Assembly: GCA_023389155.1 (NCBI GenBank) | Contig: JAEWEV010000008.1 | Coordinates: 62,001-126,000 of the forward strand | Direction: 5' to 3' | DNA from: Pseudomonadota bacterium | GTDB lineage: Bacteria > Pseudomonadota > Gammaproteobacteria > Burkholderiales > Burkholderiaceae_B | Length of the DNA: 64,000 bases | Part shown: piece by piece, positions 55,545 through 64,000 of the stretch | How positions within the stretch are numbered: position 1 is the first letter of the stretch | How the letters are laid out: every line of letters starts with the position of its first letter | Position numbers and translations under genes: made by a program | The notes under the pieces: generated by a model | Told to the model about the DNA's origin: nothing | The model's database searches: none | Seen by the model: the letters and a program-made list of their open reading frames with translations, nothing else

Positions 55545-57181
55545 GTGGTTTGATGAATCATCTTCCGATATTGCCTGTCGTCATACCGATGATCGTAGGG
55601 GCATTCATGCTTGCCTTGCGGGATAACTATCGCAACGTGGGTGTGATTATCGGTGTGGTATCCGTGTTACTGCAGTTCTGCGTGGCAGCAGCATTGTTTG
55701 GCATTACGACCGGCCGCATCGCCAATGATTATGACAACCATATCATGGTCTATCTGCTCGGGAACTGGCGTGCGCCATTCGGTATCGTGCTGGTTGCAGA
55801 TCAGCTGAGCGCCATCATGCTAATGCTGACGGCCGTGCTCGGCTTATGCTCACTTCTGTATTCAACCGCGCTCTGGGATCGGGCTGGCGTATTCTTTCAC
55901 CCGCTGTTTCAGTTCATTCTCATGGGGCTTAACGGCGCATTTCTGACAGGCGATCTGTTCAATCTGTTTGTCTTTTTTGAAATATTCCTGGCTGCCTCGT
56001 ATGGCCTGGCCCTGCATGGTTCCGGCATTGCCCGGGTTGCCGCTGGCCTGCATTATGTGACAGTAAACCTGATTGCATCATTTTTGTTGCTGATTGCCAT
56101 TTCCGTCTTGTACGGCATTACCGGCACACTGAATATGGCCGATCTCGGTCTTCGCGCCGCCACGCTTTCCGGTGATGATCGCCGTTTATTCGAGTCCGCC
56201 TGCGCAATTCTTGGCATTGCCTTTCTGATCAAGGCCGGCGCCTGGCCACTCAATTTCTGGCTTACCAGTGCCTATTCAGCAGCCGTCGCGCCTGTTGCCG
56301 CCCTCTTTGCAATTATGAGCAAGGTCGGTATCTACGCCCTGCTGCGTATCGGCTCCCTGCTGCTGCCTACCGGTGCGCCCGCCGCATTCAGCGGTGAATG
56401 GATGTATGTGATCGGGCTGGCTACCCTGCTTTTTGGTACCCTGGGTATACTTTCTGAAAAGAACAGTGGTCGCCTGGTGGGGTACTGCATTATCATGTCC
56501 TCGGGAACGCTACTGACTGCCCTTGGCATGCCCAGTGTCATTCTGACCGGCCCGTCGCTGTTTTACATGCTCAGTTCGGTATTGGTGACCAGTACCTTCT
56601 TTTACCTGATCGAACTCATCAAGCGTACTGAATCTTTCGGGGGTAACGTACTGGCAATCAGTCTGGAAGCCTTCAGCGCGGAAGACCAGGACAGTTCAGA
56701 TTATTCCGGTACGGTTGTCGGCAAACCCATACCGTTTGCCCTCGCATTTCTGGGGCTGTCCTTTTTTATCTGCGCGCTGGTAATTGCCGGCATGCCACCT
56801 TTCTCCGGTTTTATCGCCAAGTTTGCGTTGCTGTCCAAAGCGCTCGATTTATCGGAAAACGATGCCGCATCTACGACCAGCGTCTGGCTGTTCATTATTG
56901 CCATGCTGCTTTCCGGCATGGCCACCGTGATTGCACTGGGCCGAACCGGAATACGTATGTTCTGGAGCAGTGAGCAACTCAAGCCGCCAGTGCTTAGTCG
57001 CCGTGAAGCATTTCCGATTACGTTGCTTCTGCTGCTTTGCATCGCGCTGACGGTGTTTGCCGGGCCGGTCATGGATCAGCTCACGCTTACGGCCAAGCAG
57101 CTGGATGATCCGGGAGCGTACATGAAGGCGGTGCTAAACAGCCGACCGGCTATCGTAGAATCACATGGGGGTACACAATGA
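55541..57181 (+). CDS. mrpD: Cation/proton antiporter subunit D (MrpD/MnhD)
   Basis: 546 residues, about 14 helices, NuoM/N-like. Motifs: LNGAFLTGDLFNLFVFFEIFLAASYGL with the conserved Glu in helix 5, FLIKAGAWPLNFWLTSAYSAA with the Lys in helix 7, and GMPPFSGFIAKFALL. A stretch around 370-395 (ISLEAFSAEDQDSSDYSGTV) is an unconserved insertion. It forms a proton-translocating unit with MrpA. The start overlaps mrpC (ATGA). Confidence 0.95.
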   Translation: MSGLMNHLPILPVVIPMIVGAFMLALRDNYRNVGVIIGVVSVLLQFCVAAALFGITTGRIANDYDNHIMVYLLGNWRAPFGIVLVADQLSAIMLMLTAVLGLCSLLYSTALWDRAGVFFHPLFQFILMGLNGAFLTGDLFNLFVFFEIFLAASYGLALHGSGIARVAAGLHYVTVNLIASFLLLIAISVLYGITGTLNMADLGLRAATLSGDDRRLFESACAILGIAFLIKAGAWPLNFWLTSAYSAAVAPVAALFAIMSKVGIYALLRIGSLLLPTGAPAAFSGEWMYVIGLATLLFGTLGILSEKNSGRLVGYCIIMSSGTLLTALGMPSVILTGPSLFYMLSSVLVTSTFFYLIELIKRTESFGGNVLAISLEAFSAEDQDSSDYSGTVVGKPIPFALAFLGLSFFICALVIAGMPPFSGFIAKFALLSKALDLSENDAASTTSVWLFIIAMLLSGMATVIALGRTGIRMFWSSEQLKPPVLSRREAFPITLLLLLCIALTVFAGPVMDQLTLTAKQLDDPGAYMKAVLNSRPAIVESHGGTQ

Positions 57182-57669
57182 AGTCGCTCTTCTCCTGGTT
57201 ACCCATGACCCTGTTCCTTGCCGTCATCTGGGTGCTTCTGGCAGATACGCCGCAGGGATGGGGTACCGTGGTGTTCGCATTGGTGGCATCGCTCATTATT
57301 GTCCTGATGTCCCGGCGTTTACGCCCGTTTCTGGCGAAACCTCGCAGAATCGGCATCATACTGATGCTTATCGGCAGAGTGCTGAAGGATACGTTCAAGT
57401 CCAACGTGATGGCGTTGCGCCTTGTCATGGGATATCCGAAAATGCGTTTCAATCCCGGGTTCATCACCATACCCCTGACGCTTCGCGATCCGCACGGCCT
57501 GTCCATTCTTGCATCAATCATTAATTACGCACCAGGTACCGTCTGGGCAGGCTTTCCCGAATCTGGCGATTCAGTACAACTGCATATTCTCGATCTGGAT
57601 CCGGAAACCGACTGGACGGCATTTATCGTTGATCGCTACGAGAAACCACTGAAGGAGATATTCGAGTAA
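57178..57669 (+). CDS. mrpE: Cation/proton antiporter subunit E (MrpE/MnhE)
   Basis: 163 residues. Two N-terminal helices, then the family core GRVLKDTFKSNVMALRLVMG, ITIPLTLRDPHGLSILASIINYAPGTVW and HILDLDPETDW. Overlaps mrpD by 4 nt; its stop overlaps mrpF (TAATG). Confidence 0.94.
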   Translation: MKSLFSWLPMTLFLAVIWVLLADTPQGWGTVVFALVASLIIVLMSRRLRPFLAKPRRIGIILMLIGRVLKDTFKSNVMALRLVMGYPKMRFNPGFITIPLTLRDPHGLSILASIINYAPGTVWAGFPESGDSVQLHILDLDPETDWTAFIVDRYEKPLKEIFE

Positions 57670-57950
57670 TGGAGACACTTCTGATCTGGTCCTGCTATTT
57701 CACATTATTCTGCTTTGCCCTCGCAGGGGTCATTATCAGCCATCCTCTGTTTGTCGGCCCTACGCCCCAGGATCGGGTATTGGGCATCGATGCCCTGTAT
57801 CTGATCGGGATGATGATCGCGTTGACGCTGGGCATGCTATATCGGACCTCCTGGTATTTCGATATCGCCCTGCTGGTTAGTCTTTTCGGGTTCCTCAGTA
57901 CCGCGGCGATGGCCCGGTTTCTGCTAAGAGGTGAGGTTATTGAGCCATGA
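57669..57950 (+). CDS. mrpF: Cation/proton antiporter subunit F (MrpF/MnhF)
   Basis: 93 residues with three helices; GPTPQDRVLGIDALYLIGMM is the family signature, with the conserved Arg and Asp. Overlaps mrpE by one base and mrpG by 4 nt. Confidence 0.94.
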   Translation: METLLIWSCYFTLFCFALAGVIISHPLFVGPTPQDRVLGIDALYLIGMMIALTLGMLYRTSWYFDIALLVSLFGFLSTAAMARFLLRGEVIEP

Positions 57951-58585
57951 TAGCGTCCCTGCCACCACTGATAGTCATACCTGCTTCCATTTTGATGGTT
58001 GTGAGCGGTCTGCTGGTGCTGGCTGCCAGTATCGGAATGATCCGTGTGCGCAGTTTTCTTCCTCGAACACACATTCAGGCGATCATTTATTCCACCTCTC
58101 TCTGGTGCCTGCTTCTTGCCTCGCTACTTCTGACTTTCAGTCTGAAAGATCGCACTTTTCTTCATGAAGTACTGATCGGTCTGTTTATATTTATCACCTC
58201 GCCGGTAAGCACCATTTTGCTCGTGCGGTCTTACGTACTACGGGAAGAACGTGCGTACTCATCGACAGGTGTGGCGGCGCAAGGTGCCACGACTTCGGAT
58301 AATGACAAATCTGAGAGCGAAAGCGAGGCGGTGGCAGCAAGCGATGTGGCTTCAATCGAAGCCGAACTGGAATCATCGAACGAGCCTGAACAGCATACCG
58401 AGACAAAGCATCAGTCTGAAAAGGATGTCGAAGGTAGTGGCCGTGATTCTGCGGGCAGTAAAGCCATTCCGGAGGAAGGCGCAGGATTCCCACAAAAACG
58501 GAGCCCTGAGCCGGTGCGTGACCGCATTGAACCAGAAGATGATGCCGGCAAGTCGCCTGCTGGAAAGACAGACGAGCGCAGCTGA
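57947..58585 (+). CDS. mrpG: Cation/proton antiporter subunit G (MrpG/MnhG) with acidic C-terminal tail
   Basis: 212 residues. The first 110 or so are a normal MrpG: three helices with SGLLVLAASIGMIRVRSFLPRTHIQAIIYSTSLWCLLLASLLL. The last 100 residues are a low-complexity, cytosolic tail rich in Glu, Ser, Asp and Ala, absent from usual MrpG proteins. After the TGA at 58583-58585 the same frame stays open for 42 more codons of similar composition (to 58714), hinting that the tail was once longer. Last gene of the mrp operon. Confidence 0.9.
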   Translation: MIASLPPLIVIPASILMVVSGLLVLAASIGMIRVRSFLPRTHIQAIIYSTSLWCLLLASLLLTFSLKDRTFLHEVLIGLFIFITSPVSTILLVRSYVLREERAYSSTGVAAQGATTSDNDKSESESEAVAASDVASIEAELESSNEPEQHTETKHQSEKDVEGSGRDSAGSKAIPEEGAGFPQKRSPEPVRDRIEPEDDAGKSPAGKTDERS

Positions 58586-58714
58586 CTTTGCAGGTGCGAG
58601 GCACGAATCGGACGTCTTATGCAGTCCGACGTTGAGGCCAGTCGGGTAGCCATAGCAGGCAAAGAAAAAAGTGCTGAAAGCTCGTCGACCGCAGCCGATG
58701 CGGCGTCGTCTTAA
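58586..58714 (+). other. In-frame open continuation after mrpG
   Basis: In the mrpG frame, 42 codons follow the TGA without a stop until TAA at 58712-58714. From the ATG at 58619 they read as an Ala/Ser/Glu-rich peptide like the mrpG tail. No Shine-Dalgarno precedes that ATG, so this is more likely a former part of mrpG than a gene. Confidence 0.35.
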
Positions 58715-58732
58715 TAGTCTGGAGACGAACCT

Positions 58733-59314
58733 TCAGACGTCCTGCGGTTCAGTCCACTCTTCAACAAACTGTCGGTGATCGGGACGTTTTTTCGGAGGAA
58801 CGGGCATTTTTGGAGTGCCCAGGGCGATAAAGCCAAGGAAACGATAATCCAGAGCATCAAAACCCAGGCCTGACTGAAACTCATCAATGTAAGTTGCAAT
58901 ACCGGTACTCCAGAAAGCAGCATAACCCAGCATATGGGTCGCATTCAGGATATTGGTGACGGCAGCACCTGTGGCAAGCATGCGTTCGCTCTCGCTGATC
59001 GCAGTATTGCCATAGTCGATATGGCAGGCCACGGCGATAATCATGGGGACTTCGCTAAGCCAGGCGCGTGTTGCGGCTTCTTTCTTGGGATTGAATGGCG
59101 TGTCGCTTTGTTGCCGAAGGGCAATGGAAAAGTCTGCAAATTTCCGGATTGCCTCGCCGCGAATGATTTTGAAACGCCAGGGTTGCAGTCCGCCGTGGTC
59201 GGGGGCAGACATGGCCGATTGCAGAATTTGCGCGAGTTCATCATCGCTGGGTGCCGGAGAGGTAACCAGCTTCATGGAGCTGCGGGACAACAGAAAATCG
59301 ATGGGTTGAGTCAT
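58733..59314 (-). CDS. Nitroreductase family protein (YdjA-like)
   Basis: 193 residues from the ATG at 59314; a frame from a TTG at 59335 is unsupported. FMN-binding RSSMKLVTSPAPSDDELAQILQSAMSAPDHGGLQPWRF matches the short single-domain YdjA type (RRS..PSDDEL...AP.HG..QPWRF). C-terminal FIALGTPKMPVPPKKRP also fits. Likely an NAD(P)H-dependent FMN oxidoreductase for nitro compounds or quinones; physiological substrate unknown. Confidence 0.9.
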   Translation of the reverse strand: MTQPIDFLLSRSSMKLVTSPAPSDDELAQILQSAMSAPDHGGLQPWRFKIIRGEAIRKFADFSIALRQQSDTPFNPKKEAATRAWLSEVPMIIAVACHIDYGNTAISESERMLATGAAVTNILNATHMLGYAAFWSTGIATYIDEFQSGLGFDALDYRFLGFIALGTPKMPVPPKKRPDHRQFVEEWTEPQDV

Positions 59315-59342
59315 GAATATGTACCTGGATTGCAACAGGAGT

Positions 59343-59441
59343 ATGATAGCTCAGCAGTTCACAGAATGGGTGTATGACCCCAATGCCAAGGGAAGTTTTC
59401 GCTTTCCGGAGCAGCGGCAGTATTATGGCGTAAGCGCTTGA
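59343..59441 (+). CDS. Possible small protein (32 residues)
   Basis: An ATG at 59343 starts a 32-codon frame ending TGA at 59441, filling the gap between the divergent nitroreductase and the convergent pdxJ almost exactly. AGGAG (59337-59341) is present but only one base from the ATG, closer than ideal. The peptide is soluble and rich in aromatic residues (FTEWVYDPNAKGSFRFPEQR), unlike random translation of non-coding DNA. No family recognised. Could also be chance. Confidence 0.3.
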   Translation: MIAQQFTEWVYDPNAKGSFRFPEQRQYYGVSA

Positions 59442-59443
59442 GC

Positions 59444-60157
59444 TCAGTTTCGCAGCAGCGCTTTCATATCACGGACGGCTTTCTCCCATCCATCAAAAAT
59501 CGCCTGAGCAACGATGGCGTGCCCAATATTGAGTTCAGCGATACCACCCAGCGCCACGATAGCCTGTACGTTCTGATAATGCAGCCCATGACCGGCATTG
59601 ACTTTCAGTCCCTGGCGCAGGCCCTCGGCAATCGCTGATCGCAAGCGTTCGAGCTCTGCCTGCTGGGCATCATCGCGTGCCTCGGCATATGACCCGGTAT
59701 GCAGCTCGATCACACCGGCCCCCGCCTCTACCGCCGCCCGAATCTGTTCTTGATCCGGATCAATGAAGAGGGAAACCCGGGAATTCACATCGTGCAATTT
59801 GCGCACCGCATTGCTGACGGCATCAAAGTGTGTCCTGACGTCAAGACCACCTTCTGTGGTAAGCTCCTGTCGCTTCTCCGGGACCAGGCACACATCGTGG
59901 GGACGAACCTCACAGGCAATATCAAGCATCTCGTCGGTGACAGCACACTCCAGATTCATTCGCGTCTTGAGCAAGGGCCTGAGAGCGAAAACATCCTTGT
60001 CCTGTATATGGCGCCGATCTTCACGTAAATGCAGGGTGATCGCATCCGCACCGGCCTGTTCGGCCAGCAATGCCGCACGGATCGGATCAGGATACTCAGA
60101 ATCACGCTGTTGACGCAACGTGGCGACATGATCAATATTCACGCCAAGATCAATCAT
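59444..60157 (-). CDS. pdxJ: Pyridoxine 5'-phosphate synthase
   Basis: 237 residues from the ATG at 60157 with AGGA upstream. Family motifs: LGVNIDHVATLRQQRDSEYPDP, ITLHLREDRRHIQDKDV, the catalytic Glu in ELHTGSYA and KVNAGHGLHYQNV. It condenses 3-amino-1-hydroxyacetone phosphate with deoxyxylulose phosphate to make vitamin B6. It starts 13 bp after an efflux channel gene on the same strand, so it may be expressed from the efflux operon as well as from its own promoter. Confidence 0.95.
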   Translation of the reverse strand: MIDLGVNIDHVATLRQQRDSEYPDPIRAALLAEQAGADAITLHLREDRRHIQDKDVFALRPLLKTRMNLECAVTDEMLDIACEVRPHDVCLVPEKRQELTTEGGLDVRTHFDAVSNAVRKLHDVNSRVSLFIDPDQEQIRAAVEAGAGVIELHTGSYAEARDDAQQAELERLRSAIAEGLRQGLKVNAGHGLHYQNVQAIVALGGIAELNIGHAIVAQAIFDGWEKAVRDMKALLRN

Positions 60158-60170
60158 GATACATCCTGCT

Positions 60171-61673
60171 TTATTGCTCCGTTGAAGGTGCAAGTTGTTC
60201 GGGGTTGTTTGACGCCGGCGCAGTCAGAGGAGCATCCGGGTTCGGACGCATCACGGTGTTGCGTGTCCAGCCGCCACCAAGGGCCTTGTACAGCTCGACC
60301 TTGTTAAGCAGCGATCCCAGGCCAACCTGCACGAAATTCTGCTGTACCGTAAACAGATTGATCTGCGCGGTCTGTACCTGCAGGAAGCTGTCTATCCCGT
60401 TCTTGTATCGAAGATCTGCGAGATTAAGTGATTCATAGGCTGACTTCTGCTGATCCCTGAGGGCCTGCAGCTGCGCACCGTATGTAGACTCGCCGGCCAG
60501 GGCGTCCGCCACTTCCTTGAACGCTGTCTGGATGGTTTTTTCGTACTGGGCCACGGCAATATCCTTGCGTACTTCGGTCAGTTCAAGATTGTTTCGCAAC
60601 CGGCCAGCGGTGAATATAGGCAGTGTGATAACCGGGTTGAAAGACCACGTACCCTGTCCGCCTGAAAAAAGTGTACCCAGACCCAGGCTGGCAGATCCAA
60701 TCAGGCCAGTCAGGGAAATGCTGGGGAAAAATGCAGCTCTCGCGGCGCCGATGTTGGCATTGGCAGCCAGCAGATCATGTTCTGCTGCAATAATATCGGG
60801 ACGACGCGCCAGCAGATCCGATGGCAGGCCTGCCGGAATTTTTGCCATCAGCACATCTCCCGCGAAGGGACTTGGCTCTGGCAGGTCTGCCGGCAGTGGC
60901 GCACCGATAATCAGTTGCAAGGCGTTGCGGGCCTGCTGCTCACTGCGATCGAGTTCAGCTGACGTGGCCCGGGCCGCATCCAGGGATGTTTTGGCCTGAT
61001 TCACGTCCAGCGCAGAGGCAACACCACCACGAAAACGCGTTTGCACAAGATCATAGGTGGACTGGCGTGATTTAAGTGTCTTGGCGACCAGTTCCTTTTG
61101 CTGCTGCGCAGCCCGTAAATTGTAATACGCAGTCGCAAGCTGGCCGATCAGATTGATCTGCGCTGTTTTACGACCTTCCACCGTAGACAGATAGGACTGG
61201 AACGCAGCCTCCGACAGATTGCGCTGCTTGCCGAAGAAATCCAGTTCAAAATCGGTGATACCTATTCCCGCAGTAAAGCTGCGGGTGACCGATGGGCTAT
61301 CCGGTCCGGCCATACGCATGTTTGGTGGCATACGCTGCGCCGTCTCCTGTGCTGTCGCACCAATTTGCGGGAACTGGTCGCTTCTTGTTATGCCATATTG
61401 CGCTCGGGCTTCATCTACCCGCTTGACGGCAATACGCATATCACGGTTGTTCTCCAGAGCCAGACCAATCAATGCTTTCAGTCGTGGCTCATGAAAGAAC
61501 TGCTCCCAGCCCAGATCGGCAGCCGTCGCCTGTGTGCCGCCACCCTGCCCCGGATAGGTTCCCGGAACAGGTGCGTCAGGCCGTTTGTAATCCGGTGTCA
61601 GTGAGCACCCGGCCAGTACAACGGCCATAAAAACAGCAGATAAACGGGGCAATGTACGTTGTGACCCTTGCAT
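60171..61673 (-). CDS. Outer-membrane efflux channel lipoprotein (OprM/NodT family)
   Basis: 500 residues. Lipobox LAGC with Cys23; two OEP domains (ENNRDMRIAVKRVDEARAQYGITRSDQFP; FFPSISLTGLIGSASLGLG; FKEVADALAGE). Similar in layout to the channel at 43454 but clearly diverged from it. It begins 2 nt after the RND pump stop, forming a second tripartite efflux system whose adaptor gene lies outside the window. The C-terminal tail after about residue 470 is Pro/Asn-rich. Confidence 0.93.
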   Translation of the reverse strand: MQGSQRTLPRLSAVFMAVVLAGCSLTPDYKRPDAPVPGTYPGQGGGTQATAADLGWEQFFHEPRLKALIGLALENNRDMRIAVKRVDEARAQYGITRSDQFPQIGATAQETAQRMPPNMRMAGPDSPSVTRSFTAGIGITDFELDFFGKQRNLSEAAFQSYLSTVEGRKTAQINLIGQLATAYYNLRAAQQQKELVAKTLKSRQSTYDLVQTRFRGGVASALDVNQAKTSLDAARATSAELDRSEQQARNALQLIIGAPLPADLPEPSPFAGDVLMAKIPAGLPSDLLARRPDIIAAEHDLLAANANIGAARAAFFPSISLTGLIGSASLGLGTLFSGGQGTWSFNPVITLPIFTAGRLRNNLELTEVRKDIAVAQYEKTIQTAFKEVADALAGESTYGAQLQALRDQQKSAYESLNLADLRYKNGIDSFLQVQTAQINLFTVQQNFVQVGLGSLLNKVELYKALGGGWTRNTVMRPNPDAPLTAPASNNPEQLAPSTEQ

Positions 61674-61675
61674 GA

Positions 61676-64000
61676 TTATTCGTTTCCTTTTGGAGGTGAC
61701 CCTTCCTGACGGTTTTGCGCGTCCCTGTCGGTCATATCATCTGCCTCAGCCACATCGGTGTAGATATGCTGAGATTCTTTTTCGGCTTCTGTGGCTTTTT
61801 CGTGTTCGTCTGCCTGACGACCCAGCAATCGCGGTTTGACCTTAAAGAAGGTCATCACGACCACAAAGAACGTTGGCACGAACAGTACGGCGAAAGGTGT
61901 CGCTGCAAGCATACCACCAAATACGCCATAGCCTACGGCTTGCTGGCTGGCAGCACCTTCAGCATTGGCAAGCATCAAGGGGATAACACCCATGATGAAG
62001 GCGAAGGATGTCATCAGAATCGGGCGAAAGCGCAGGCGAGCTGCTTCGAGCGTTGATTCCACCAAGCCCTTGCCTGATGCATAGGCATCTTTGGCGAACT
62101 CGACAATCAGAATCGCGTTCTTCGCCGACAGACCAATGACGGTGATCATTCCCACCTGGAAGTAAATATCGTTTGACATGCCTACCAGTGTGACAAGCCC
62201 AACGGTACCCAGCATGCCCAGGGGAACAATGAGTACGGCAGATAGCGGAATCCACCAACTTTCGTACAAGGCCGCAAGTACCAGGAATACCACGGCGAAC
62301 GCCAGAGCCAGCATGATGGGAGCCTGGTTACCTGCCTGCACTTCCTGATAGGACAGCCCGCTCCACTCATAACCGATACCGGAAGGCAACTGGCCGATGA
62401 GTTTCACGATTTCATCCATGGCTTCACCATTGGCATAACCCGGATTGGCCTGACCCTGAATCGTAATCGAGTCGTAACTGTTATAGCGCTGTACCTGTGT
62501 CTCACCCTGTATCCAGTCTAGCGTCACAAAGGACGATAGCGGAACCAGATCTCCATTGGCATTGTGCACCCGCAGTTTCAGGATATCGTCCGGTGCCATA
62601 CGCTGTCCTGCCTCGGCCTGAATCCAGACGTTCTGCATCCAGCCTTGGTTCGGGAATTGCCCCAGATAGCTGTTGCCGATAGAGCCTGACAAAACATTGC
62701 CGACTTCGGTCATGTCCACACCCAGGGAATAGGCTTTGACTCTATCCACGGTTGCTTTCAGCTGAGGGCCGGGGCCCAATCCCGAAATGCGAACCTGGGA
62801 CAGAATTTTGCTCTGGTTCGACAACTGAATAAGCTGATTCGCCGCTTCACGCAATTGTGCCTGCCCCATTCCACCGCGATCCTGCAGTCGCAGGTCAAAA
62901 CCGGTAGCGGTACCCAGCGATGGAATCGAGGGTGGCACAATGGAGAGGACCATCGCATCGGGAATCCCGAAAAGCAGCTGACCCGTGGCACGGCCGGCAA
63001 CCGACATGGCGCTATGCTCCGCACCTTTGCGGTCGGAAAACTTCTTAAATGGCGTAAATGCAATCGCGGAGTTCAGACCGGAACCATTGAAACTGAAACC
63101 CTGAACGGTAATGATGTTCTCCACCTCGGGCTGTTTCTTGTAGTACTCTTCGACCTGCTTGATTACGTCTTCCGTCCGTTTGGCAGACACGCCAGCGGGA
63201 AGCTCAATATTCGTGACGGCATACCCCTGGTCTTCCGTTGGCAGGAAGGAGCTCGGAAGCCGCAGGTACAGAAACCCCAGGACGACGACCAGTGCCAGAT
63301 AAATCAGCATCATGCGGCCACCGCGCTTGAGCAGCCCGCCTACGAGACCGGTGTAATTGTTGGTGATTTTGGCAAATGTGCGGTTAAACCAGCCAAAGAA
63401 GCCTTTCTTTTCGTGATGGCCCTTTGGTACCGGTTTCAGCAGCGTGGCGCACATGGCGGGAGTAAATGTTAGCGCCAGGAAAGCCGAGAAGCCGATAGAA
63501 ATGATCATCGCCGCTGCGAACTGGCGATAGATCACGCCGGCAGAGCCGCTCATGAAGAACAGAGGTGCAAAAACGACCATCAGGACCAGTGTGATACCCA
63601 CAATCGCACCGAAAATTTGCGGCATGGCTTTGACCGTCGCCTCTTTGGGCGCCAGCCCCTCTTCGGCCATGATCCGTTCCACGTTCTCCACCACCACAAT
63701 CGCATCATCCACCAGAATACCGATGGCCAGAACCATGGCAAACATGGTAAGCGTATTAATGGAGTAGTCCATATACAGCAGCGTTGCCATTGTCCCCATT
63801 AGCGCCACTGGTACAACAATGGCCGGAATCAGGGTGTAACGTACGTTCTGCAAGAACAGGAACATAACTACAAACACCAGCAGCATCGCTTCGACGAGTG
63901 TGTGCACCACCTGGGTAATGGACGCATCTACATAAGGAGCCGTGTTGTAAGGAATCTTGAACTCGATATTGTCCGGGAAATATCTGGCCAGATTTTCCAT
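61676..64000 (-). CDS. RND multidrug efflux pump (AcrB/MexB type), 5' end outside window
   Basis: 774 C-terminal residues; the Met at the window edge is internal and about 270 residues are missing. Proton-relay motif GILVDDAIVVVENVERI, PSSFLPTEDQGYAVTNIELPAG and SAKNAILIVEFAKDA. Acidic Glu/Asp-rich C-terminal tail. The substrate loop shows the AcrB-like GSIGNSYLGQFPNQG. HAE1 family; substrates unknown. Followed immediately by its channel gene at 61673. Confidence 0.94.
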   Translation of the reverse strand: MENLARYFPDNIEFKIPYNTAPYVDASITQVVHTLVEAMLLVFVVMFLFLQNVRYTLIPAIVVPVALMGTMATLLYMDYSINTLTMFAMVLAIGILVDDAIVVVENVERIMAEEGLAPKEATVKAMPQIFGAIVGITLVLMVVFAPLFFMSGSAGVIYRQFAAAMIISIGFSAFLALTFTPAMCATLLKPVPKGHHEKKGFFGWFNRTFAKITNNYTGLVGGLLKRGGRMMLIYLALVVVLGFLYLRLPSSFLPTEDQGYAVTNIELPAGVSAKRTEDVIKQVEEYYKKQPEVENIITVQGFSFNGSGLNSAIAFTPFKKFSDRKGAEHSAMSVAGRATGQLLFGIPDAMVLSIVPPSIPSLGTATGFDLRLQDRGGMGQAQLREAANQLIQLSNQSKILSQVRISGLGPGPQLKATVDRVKAYSLGVDMTEVGNVLSGSIGNSYLGQFPNQGWMQNVWIQAEAGQRMAPDDILKLRVHNANGDLVPLSSFVTLDWIQGETQVQRYNSYDSITIQGQANPGYANGEAMDEIVKLIGQLPSGIGYEWSGLSYQEVQAGNQAPIMLALAFAVVFLVLAALYESWWIPLSAVLIVPLGMLGTVGLVTLVGMSNDIYFQVGMITVIGLSAKNAILIVEFAKDAYASGKGLVESTLEAARLRFRPILMTSFAFIMGVIPLMLANAEGAASQQAVGYGVFGGMLAATPFAVLFVPTFFVVVMTFFKVKPRLLGRQADEHEKATEAEKESQHIYTDVAEADDMTDRDAQNRQEGSPPKGNE

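Overview
The window looks like a betaproteobacterial chromosome, most probably Burkholderiales/Alcaligenaceae (a Bordetella, Advenella or Achromobacter relative). This is an inference from the four TctC/Bug-type periplasmic binding proteins, the gene content and the moderate GC. No rRNA, tRNA, CRISPR array, insertion sequence or phage gene was recognised. Coding density is high except in an AT-rich stretch at 31366-32710.

Layout. 1-4451: housekeeping block, ygfZ (partial, minus strand) divergent from mltG-tmk-holB-tatD. 4548-6020: an ankyrin-repeat lipoprotein and an exported protein. 6208-8195: glutamate dehydrogenase, then a fluoride riboswitch controlling crcB. 8288-10367 (minus): amino-acid exporter, glutathione peroxidase and glutathione transferase joined by ATGA overlaps. 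10757-13677 (minus): TctC protein, EamA transporter and LysR regulator. 13804-19129 (plus): an apparent hydroxy-acid catabolic operon (RraA-type aldolase, D-2-hydroxyacid dehydrogenase, TctC protein, FMN hydroxy-acid oxidase, exported M20 peptidase). 19222-25785: sugar ABC importer with a permease made of two fused RbsC domains, an SMP-30 lactonase and a divergent GntR regulator. 25927-29879: DNA glycosylase, second RraA-like protein behind a LacI-type operator and a terminator hairpin, LacI regulator and TctC protein. 30079-31365: arsB.

32711-36913: a compact cbb3-type oxidase cluster. Its CcoN carries a CcoS-like N-terminus, its CcoP-like subunit has a single heme site, and Sco and a small membrane protein follow. 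36941-38692: SulP transporter with a STAS domain. 39062-44938: complete RND tripartite efflux operon. 45009-50477: Ohr, LysR, M23 peptidase, two related small envelope proteins, TctC and an SDR. 50602-51918: one polypeptide joining an ECF sigma factor to an RskA-type anti-sigma domain, the most unusual gene seen. 52213-58585: mrp (mnh/pha) cation/proton antiporter operon with A and B fused. 58733-64000 (minus): nitroreductase, then the end of a second RND efflux operon (inner-membrane pump, outer-membrane channel) running into pdxJ.

The genes suggest a versatile organism that uses organic acids and sugars and is well defended against fluoride, peroxides, arsenite, toxic hydrophobic compounds and Na+/alkaline stress. 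Most functions come from family motifs read by eye. Substrates of the TctC proteins, EamA transporters, RND pumps and the catabolic operon cannot be read from the sequence.
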